A stretch of DNA of 10,399 nt, taken from contig JAUXGF010000049.1 in assembly GCA_030622395.1 (NCBI GenBank), forward strand, positions 1 to 10,399. The letters run 5' to 3'. Position 1 is the stretch's first letter. Every line of letters begins with the position of its first letter. Shown here piece after piece: positions 6,161 to 10,399 of this stretch. The notes under the pieces are model-generated. The model had not been told where the DNA came from. It ran no database searches and saw only the letters and a program-made list of their open reading frames with translations. A program made the translations under genes and the position numbers. The DNA is from Calditrichaceae bacterium. GTDB taxonomy: Bacteria > Calditrichota > Calditrichia > Calditrichales > Calditrichaceae.

Positions 6161-6460
6161 GGTAGTGTCATCCCGAAAAATCGGGATATGAAAAAATGAA
6201 AACTATTAAATGAAGGTTTTTTAAGGCATAACGAAAAAGATGGAGAATTAAATTTCCCCTTAAAAAAGGGGATTAAGGGGTTGTATAAAACGCAGGTTAG
6301 TGTAATAGCCCGAAGTAATAAAAGAATTGCTTTGTGAACTTCTTTTTAGTGTATCCTTATTTCGGACAACCCCCTAGCCCCCTTTTCTAAGGGGGATTGA
6401 TTTAAACTGTTTTAAAATAGAAGGTTAAATTGGAAATTAGTAAAAACTTTTGACACTACC
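6161..6460. mobile_element. MITE-like non-coding element with 10-bp terminal inverted repeats
   Basis: GGTAGTGTCA at 6161-6170 is exactly inverted as TGACACTACC at 6451-6460, delimiting exactly 300 bp. Both ends are flanked by CA (6159-6160 and 6461-6462), a possible 2-bp target duplication too short to prove. The interior has no gene. It contains a perfect hairpin TCCCGA-AAAA-TCGGGA (6171-6186) and a nested foldback (6251-6403). The right end lies 12 bp before the Shine-Dalgarno of the following gene. The right end also creates TTGACA (6450-6455), but no -10 follows at the right distance, so it is unlikely to drive that gene. No transposase is present, so mobilisation would need one elsewhere. 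Confidence 0.6.
6251..6403. repeat. Large imperfect foldback with C-run/G-run arms
   Basis: The left arm (6251-6284) and the reverse complement of the right arm (6366-6403) match at roughly 85% by eye. Each arm is itself a hairpin: CCCCTT-AAAA-AAGGGG on the left and CCCCC (6378-6382) with GGGGG (6391-6395) on the right. Between them CCGAAGTAA (6310-6318) pairs with TTATTTCGG (6357-6365) at 8 of 9 positions, and AAAAGAA (6320-6326) pairs perfectly with TTCTTTT (6340-6346). All centre near 6330, so the whole could form one long stem inside the MITE-like element. Confidence 0.6.
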
Positions 6461-6472
6461 CAAAACCACTTC

Positions 6473-6478
6473 AGGAGG
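6473..6478 (+). promoter_or_regulatory. Consensus Shine-Dalgarno AGGAGG
   Basis: A perfect AGGAGG sits 6 nt before the ATG at 6485, the strongest ribosome site in the window. It fixes the start of the first transglutaminase gene and suggests high translation. Confidence 0.8.
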
Positions 6479-6484
6479 AAGTAT

Positions 6485-8449
6485 ATGAAACACATATCCA
6501 TTGTAATACTTTTTATGCTCTTTATAATGCCCAACATACTGCCGGCTCAGGACGACGGCATAATAGAAAAAATTCAATCCGCAGGCGGCAAAGATGATTA
6601 TCCGGACGCTAACCTGCTGGTTATTTTTGACAGTACAAAAGTAAACGTAAAAGAGAGCGGGTTGAGTTATGTAAATTTTCACCGTTTGTATAAAATACTA
6701 ACGCCAAAGGGGGCTTTGAGCAAACGTGTAGTTAAAATAGGTTATGACCCGCTGTCCGCCTATGTGGAAATCCGTGAAGTCCGTATTTACCGCAAAGACG
6801 GGCAAATTGAAATCCTGGATTTGAAAAATATGCGGGACTACCCGGCTCCGGCGCGCGGCATATATTGGGGCGCCCGCGAAAAAATGATTGAAATCGGCAG
6901 ATTGGAACCCTGCGATGCTGTGGAAGTAAAGCTGTTCCGCAAGGGTTTTACCTATGCCCTGCTTACCGGTGAGGATGAAGACGAACGCTATATTCCGCCA
7001 ATGCGCGGTCATTATTATGACATTGTAAAATTTTGGAGCGGCGATCCGGTAAAAGAAAAAGTTTACCGGGTTTACATGCCAAACGACAAACCGCTTCAGT
7101 ATGAATTTTACAATGGTGAAGCGCGTTCTTCAATTCATTTTAAAAATGATAAAACAGTCTATACTTTTACAAAAACAGATATCCAGCCTTTTAAACGAGA
7201 AACAGATATGGCAGCGACGTCGGATGAAGCGCCCAAACTGCTTTTATCAACAAGCCCAGATTGGTACGCTAAGTCTAAATGGTTCTATGGCGTTAATGAA
7301 GATTACGGCAGTTTTGAATTTACCCCGGAAATCAAACAAAAAGTAGATGAAATTCTAAAAGGCGCCAAAACAGAGTACGAAAAAATCAGCCGCTTAACAC
7401 ACTGGGCAGCGGATGAAATCCGTTATTCCGGGCTGAACATGGGGCCCGGCGAGGGCTATACTTTGCATAAAGGTGAAATGACTTTCCGCGACCGCAGCGG
7501 AGTTTGCAAGGATAAAGCAGGCATGCTGATCACCATGCTGCGCGCCGCAGGATTTGAATCGTACGCGGCTATGACTATGGCCGGATCGCGTATCGATTAT
7601 ATCCCGGCGGATCAATTTAATCACAGCGTAACAATTGTAAAATTAGCTGACGGGAAATATCATTTATTGGATCCGACCTGGGTGCCCTTTGTCCGCGAAC
7701 TGTGGTCAAGCGCCGAGCAGCAGCAACAGTACCTGATGGGCCCGCCTGAAGGATCCGATCTGGCAACCACGCCTCTTTCGCCGCCTGAAAATCATTATTA
7801 TAGAATTTCCGGAAATTCGGAAATCCAATCAGACGGAACTTTAAAAGGTAAGTTCACCTTAGAAGCAGAAGGGCAAACAGACGCTATGATACGCCGTGTA
7901 TTTATCCGCCAATTCAAATCACTATGGCTGCCGTCTATTGAAATGACATTGCTGCAATCTTTTCCATTGATGGAAATAGAGCATGTCGATTACGGCGATC
8001 CTTATGATTACAGCAATCCAATCAAAATAATAATTAAATTTCGTATCCCTAATTTTGCAGGTATAACAGATAATGAAATCATTTTTACGCCGCTGGTTGC
8101 TTCGAATATATTCAACCATAGATATTTCAACAGACATTTTTTTGTAAATACAGATTTGGAAAAACGTAAATACACTTTCCGCACGCGCTGTTCTAAGCTA
8201 ATCGAACTAAAAGAAAAAATTAAACTGCCAAAGTATAAGAAAGCCGTTTATATCCCGCAAGTAGAAACGGTAAAGGGCAGCGGCGCCGATTTCAGCGGCG
8301 GCTACAATCTAAAAGGCAGGACGCTGAACCTCACCGAAAAAATCGCTCTTAAAAAACGGATATACCAGCCTGATGATTGGCAGTCTTACCGTCAAGCGAT
8401 TTTAGCGCAAAAAAAACTGGCTGAAGAAAAAATTATCCTGAAACGCTAA
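6485..8449 (+). CDS. Secreted DUF3857-transglutaminase-like protein, catalytic triad intact
   Basis: A 654-aa exported protein. Residues 1-21 form a Sec signal peptide (MKHIS, hydrophobic core, LPAQ before the likely cleavage site), so it acts in the periplasm or outside. Residues about 40-230 fit DUF3857, the beta-rich partner domain usually N-terminal to bacterial transglutaminase-like cores. The core (about 280-420) carries the papain-like triad: C341 in DRSGVCKDKAGML, H380 in FNHSVTIV and D396 in YHLLDPTW. The remainder is a second beta-rich region ending in a typical helical tail (EKIALKKRIYQPDDW). Such proteins are common in FCB bacteria; whether they act as proteases, crosslinkers or peptidoglycan-related amidases is generally unknown. 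The gene has a consensus ribosome site and is followed after 18 bp by a paralogue with a broken triad. Fold and export are firm; the reaction and substrate are not known. Confidence 0.88.
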   Translation: MKHISIVILFMLFIMPNILPAQDDGIIEKIQSAGGKDDYPDANLLVIFDSTKVNVKESGLSYVNFHRLYKILTPKGALSKRVVKIGYDPLSAYVEIREVRIYRKDGQIEILDLKNMRDYPAPARGIYWGAREKMIEIGRLEPCDAVEVKLFRKGFTYALLTGEDEDERYIPPMRGHYYDIVKFWSGDPVKEKVYRVYMPNDKPLQYEFYNGEARSSIHFKNDKTVYTFTKTDIQPFKRETDMAATSDEAPKLLLSTSPDWYAKSKWFYGVNEDYGSFEFTPEIKQKVDEILKGAKTEYEKISRLTHWAADEIRYSGLNMGPGEGYTLHKGEMTFRDRSGVCKDKAGMLITMLRAAGFESYAAMTMAGSRIDYIPADQFNHSVTIVKLADGKYHLLDPTWVPFVRELWSSAEQQQQYLMGPPEGSDLATTPLSPPENHYYRISGNSEIQSDGTLKGKFTLEAEGQTDAMIRRVFIRQFKSLWLPSIEMTLLQSFPLMEIEHVDYGDPYDYSNPIKIIIKFRIPNFAGITDNEIIFTPLVASNIFNHRYFNRHFFVNTDLEKRKYTFRTRCSKLIELKEKIKLPKYKKAVYIPQVETVKGSGADFSGGYNLKGRTLNLTEKIALKKRIYQPDDWQSYRQAILAQKKLAEEKIILKR

Positions 8450-8454
8450 CCTGT

Positions 8455-8458
8455 GGAG
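8455..8458 (+). promoter_or_regulatory. Shine-Dalgarno GGAG deciding the second transglutaminase start
   Basis: GGAG lies 9 nt before the ATG at 8468 and overlaps the rival GTG at 8453, which has no site of its own upstream. The ATG also begins a conventional signal peptide (MIRNKLF), so 8468 is the better start. Confidence 0.7.
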
Positions 8459-8467
8459 AAACCAACG

Positions 8468-10306
8468 ATGATTAGAAATAAATTATTTTTAACGATTGTA
8501 TTGATTATTTTATTTTCCTGTTGTTATGCTTTATCCGCCGGAGAATCTGAAGCGGACGCAGTTTATTTAAAGATGGTAAAAGAATATCGCTTACATGACG
8601 ACGGCGCGGTAACTTATCATCATTCCCATCAAATAAAGCTGCTTACTTATCTTGCTTTCACCCGCAGTTACGGGGAGACTTTTATTGTATATGATACGCT
8701 TTTCCAGAAGCTTGAAATTGAACGAAGCGAAACAACGATGGCGGATGGGAAAAAAGTTCCCGCCCCGCCGAATGCTTTTAACAAAGCGCTTCCCCGTATT
8801 GCCGAAAACGCGCCGGCTTACAATCACTTGCGCGAGATGATTATTTCGCATACAGGATTAGAGCGCAACGCCGTTATTGATTTGGATTACCGGCTCGAAA
8901 CACAATCCGGTTTTCTGCCGGGTTTGATGGGCGATGAAATATTAGCTTTAAATTCACCTATAAATGATTTAACTATCAGGATTCGTATTCCGGCGGGCAA
9001 AACTCTGCGCTATAAGCTTTTAAACAGCAATGTAAAACCGCAGGAACGTCAGGAAAACGGATATAAAATATTTGAATGGAAGTTTACTAATCTCCCGGCT
9101 TTGCCCGCTGAAAGACAACAGCCGCCGCACAGTGATTTTGCGCCCCATCTTGTTTTCAGTACAATCGAAAACCAACAGGAGGCTTTTCAGCATATAACCA
9201 ATCAAGAAGCATTTAAAAAAACGGAAAATAAAGAACTGGCTGGCATGGTTAAAAAGATGCGGGACGAGGGCGTTTCGGATATGGATTTCATATTAGCTTT
9301 GCAAAAAAAGATTGCGCAGGAAACAGCGACATTTCCTATCGCCCCGGCTGTTATTGGATTTCGCTGCCGGACGCCGCAGGAAGTATGGCAGTCAAATGGA
9401 GGAACGGTTTTTGAAAAAGCAGTTTTATTTGCTGAATTGCTGCGCTTAGCAGGTATTTCCGCGCAGCCGGTTCTTATTGCCGGCAATTCCGGTTATCTTG
9501 AAAGTATCCCTGTTTTACAATCATTTAATCAAGCGGCGGTTATGGTAAGTCCGGTAGATAAAAATCCGATTTTTTTGAGCGTAGATCATCCTGTCAAACA
9601 AAATTTAAAATATTCACTTAATAATAAAACAGCGGCTATACTCGACAAAGGAAAAGTAACGTTTAATACTTTTGCGGAAATCCCGGCAAATGAAAATCAA
9701 TGTGCGTTAAACGGGGTTTTAAAAATCGAAGACGCTAAGAATATTGCAGGCAAATTAAACATCCAACTGCATGGCGCCGCCAATCCCTACTTTGAATTAT
9801 TGCAAAATAAAAATGGAATAAAAAATCTAATAACAAGCGTTTTACCCGGCGCGGTTGTCGATAATACACAGATTATTCAATTAGCAGAGGAAATATTTGA
9901 AGCTGAGGCGTCCGTTAAAATTGAAGAGCCGTTTAAAGAACAAGATAATTATCTGTTCTGGAAGATCCCTGAAAATCCGCAAGGCATTAAAAGCTGGCGC
10001 CTGCCGCCGTTGTCAATTCATCGAGCAACGCCGTTTAAACTGCCTTTTTCTATAATCGAAAAAATTAATTTTACTATAACTTTAGCGGATGGGATGCAAT
10101 TAGTCAGCCCTGCGGTAAATATTAACAAAGATAATGCAGCCGGCAGTTTGAAAATTAAAATAATGCGGGATAAAAATAAAGTAACGGTAGAACGATATAT
10201 TAAACTAAACAAACAGCATATTACAGTAGAAGATTATCCTGCGCTGCTGGAATTGCGGCGTTTATGGCATGCGCCGAATTATCTGGAATTAATATTTAAG
10301 ATTTGA
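8468..10306 (+). CDS. Secreted DUF3857-transglutaminase-like pseudoenzyme paralogue
   Basis: A 612-aa exported protein of the same architecture as its upstream neighbour: signal peptide, DUF3857-like region (about 35-230), transglutaminase-like core (about 255-390) and a beta-rich tail ending ERYIKLNKQHITVEDYPALLELRRLW. In the core the catalytic Cys position is Val314 (GGTVFEKAVLFAELLRLAG) and the His position is Gln355 (SFNQAAVMV), while Asp373 survives (LSVDHP). The fold is kept but catalysis by the usual triad is not possible. Export could be by signal peptidase I (cut near ALSA) or as a lipoprotein: ILFSC is an imperfect lipobox with Phe at -2. Starting 18 bp after its active-looking paralogue, it is surely cotranscribed and may be a partner, regulator or binding subunit of it. 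Function is unknown; the loss of the triad is read by motif alignment. Confidence 0.85.
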   Translation: MIRNKLFLTIVLIILFSCCYALSAGESEADAVYLKMVKEYRLHDDGAVTYHHSHQIKLLTYLAFTRSYGETFIVYDTLFQKLEIERSETTMADGKKVPAPPNAFNKALPRIAENAPAYNHLREMIISHTGLERNAVIDLDYRLETQSGFLPGLMGDEILALNSPINDLTIRIRIPAGKTLRYKLLNSNVKPQERQENGYKIFEWKFTNLPALPAERQQPPHSDFAPHLVFSTIENQQEAFQHITNQEAFKKTENKELAGMVKKMRDEGVSDMDFILALQKKIAQETATFPIAPAVIGFRCRTPQEVWQSNGGTVFEKAVLFAELLRLAGISAQPVLIAGNSGYLESIPVLQSFNQAAVMVSPVDKNPIFLSVDHPVKQNLKYSLNNKTAAILDKGKVTFNTFAEIPANENQCALNGVLKIEDAKNIAGKLNIQLHGAANPYFELLQNKNGIKNLITSVLPGAVVDNTQIIQLAEEIFEAEASVKIEEPFKEQDNYLFWKIPENPQGIKSWRLPPLSIHRATPFKLPFSIIEKINFTITLADGMQLVSPAVNINKDNAAGSLKIKIMRDKNKVTVERYIKLNKQHITVEDYPALLELRRLWHAPNYLELIFKI

Positions 10307-10367
10307 TTTGGTAAAACCGCAGTTATTGTCGGACGTATTTGTAATAAAGACAAACCCACTCCTAATC

Positions 10368-10385
10368 CCTCCCAAAGTCGGGAGG
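10368..10385. repeat. CCTCCC/GGGAGG hairpin downstream of the transglutaminase pair
   Basis: CCTCCC (10368-10373) pairs perfectly with GGGAGG (10380-10385) around AAAGTC. It lies 62 bp after the stop of the last gene. No T-run follows within the window, so a classical intrinsic terminator is not supported. The flanking ACTCCTAATCC context looks like another dispersed palindromic repeat. Confidence 0.45.
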
Positions 10386-10399
10386 CCAAGCGGTCTTAG

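Larger units (their letters stand above)
5459..6484. other. 1-kb gene-free, repeat-rich intergenic region
   Basis: No protein or structural RNA gene is supported across this stretch. Open frames here are short and run through palindromic repeats, with no family resemblance. From left to right it holds overlapping AT-rich dyads (5569-5604), a GTCCC/GGGAC hairpin (5735-5747), a GC-rich palindrome cluster (5781-5840), a CCACTAAGACAC-type inverted repeat (5920-5981), a perfect TATAAT (6153-6158), and a 300-bp MITE-like element (6161-6460). It separates divergent genes, so promoters for both the SpoVR-side genes and the transglutaminase pair should lie here, but I cannot place them with confidence. 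Confidence 0.65.

Noticed and set aside
6450..6455. TTGACA formed by the element's right end as an outward promoter
   Set aside because: Seventeen bases downstream is the AGGAGG ribosome site, not a -10 box, so it cannot drive the following gene in the usual way.
6437..7012. Open frames on the minus strand opposite the first transglutaminase gene
   Set aside because: They lie antisense to a strongly supported gene with signal peptide, domains and catalytic triad, and show no family features of their own.
8453..8467. GTG start for the second transglutaminase protein
   Set aside because: No Shine-Dalgarno precedes it. The GGAG at 8455-8458 serves the ATG at 8468, which also begins a normal signal peptide.

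Overview
The window looks like chromosomal DNA from an uncultured or little-studied Gram-negative bacterium, probably of the FCB side of the tree (Ignavibacteriota, Calditrichota, KSB1-like). Three things suggest this: an AT-rich genome, tandem secreted DUF3857/transglutaminase proteins, and intergenic DNA packed with short palindromic repeats. The assignment is inference. Several genes carry clear Shine-Dalgarno sequences (GGAG, GGGAGG or AGGAGG), so translation does not look Bacteroidetes-like and leaderless. No tRNA, rRNA or CRISPR array was seen.

Left block (273-4409, plus strand): three tightly packed genes with a 1-bp gap and a 1- or 4-bp overlap. They encode a GT4 glycosyltransferase, a bacterial homologue of animal heparan-sulfate glucuronyl C5-epimerase with all three catalytic tyrosines, and an asparagine-synthase-like amidotransferase. 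In the last, the glutaminase nucleophile Cys is replaced by Ala and the ATP-binding PP-loop is degenerate. Together they look like the tail of a surface-polysaccharide locus that adds a sugar, epimerises a uronic acid and possibly amidates it.

Middle block (4443-5458, minus strand): an unrecognised 170-aa protein lies downstream of a 162-aa open frame that matches only the C-terminal third of SpoVR. The N-terminal two thirds are missing, so this is probably a decayed gene. These genes converge on the polysaccharide genes.

Intergenic block (5459-6484, about 1 kb, no gene): several unrelated palindromic repeats, ending in a 300-bp MITE-like element. The element has perfect 10-bp terminal inverted repeats, contains a large foldback, and stops 24 bp before the next start codon.

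Right block (6485-10306, plus strand): two consecutive exported proteins of the DUF3857-transglutaminase class, 18 bp apart. The first keeps the Cys-His-Asp triad (C341, H380, D396). In the second the Cys and His positions are Val and Gln while the Asp remains, so the pair looks like an enzyme plus a pseudoenzyme paralogue. A hairpin repeat follows near the window's end.
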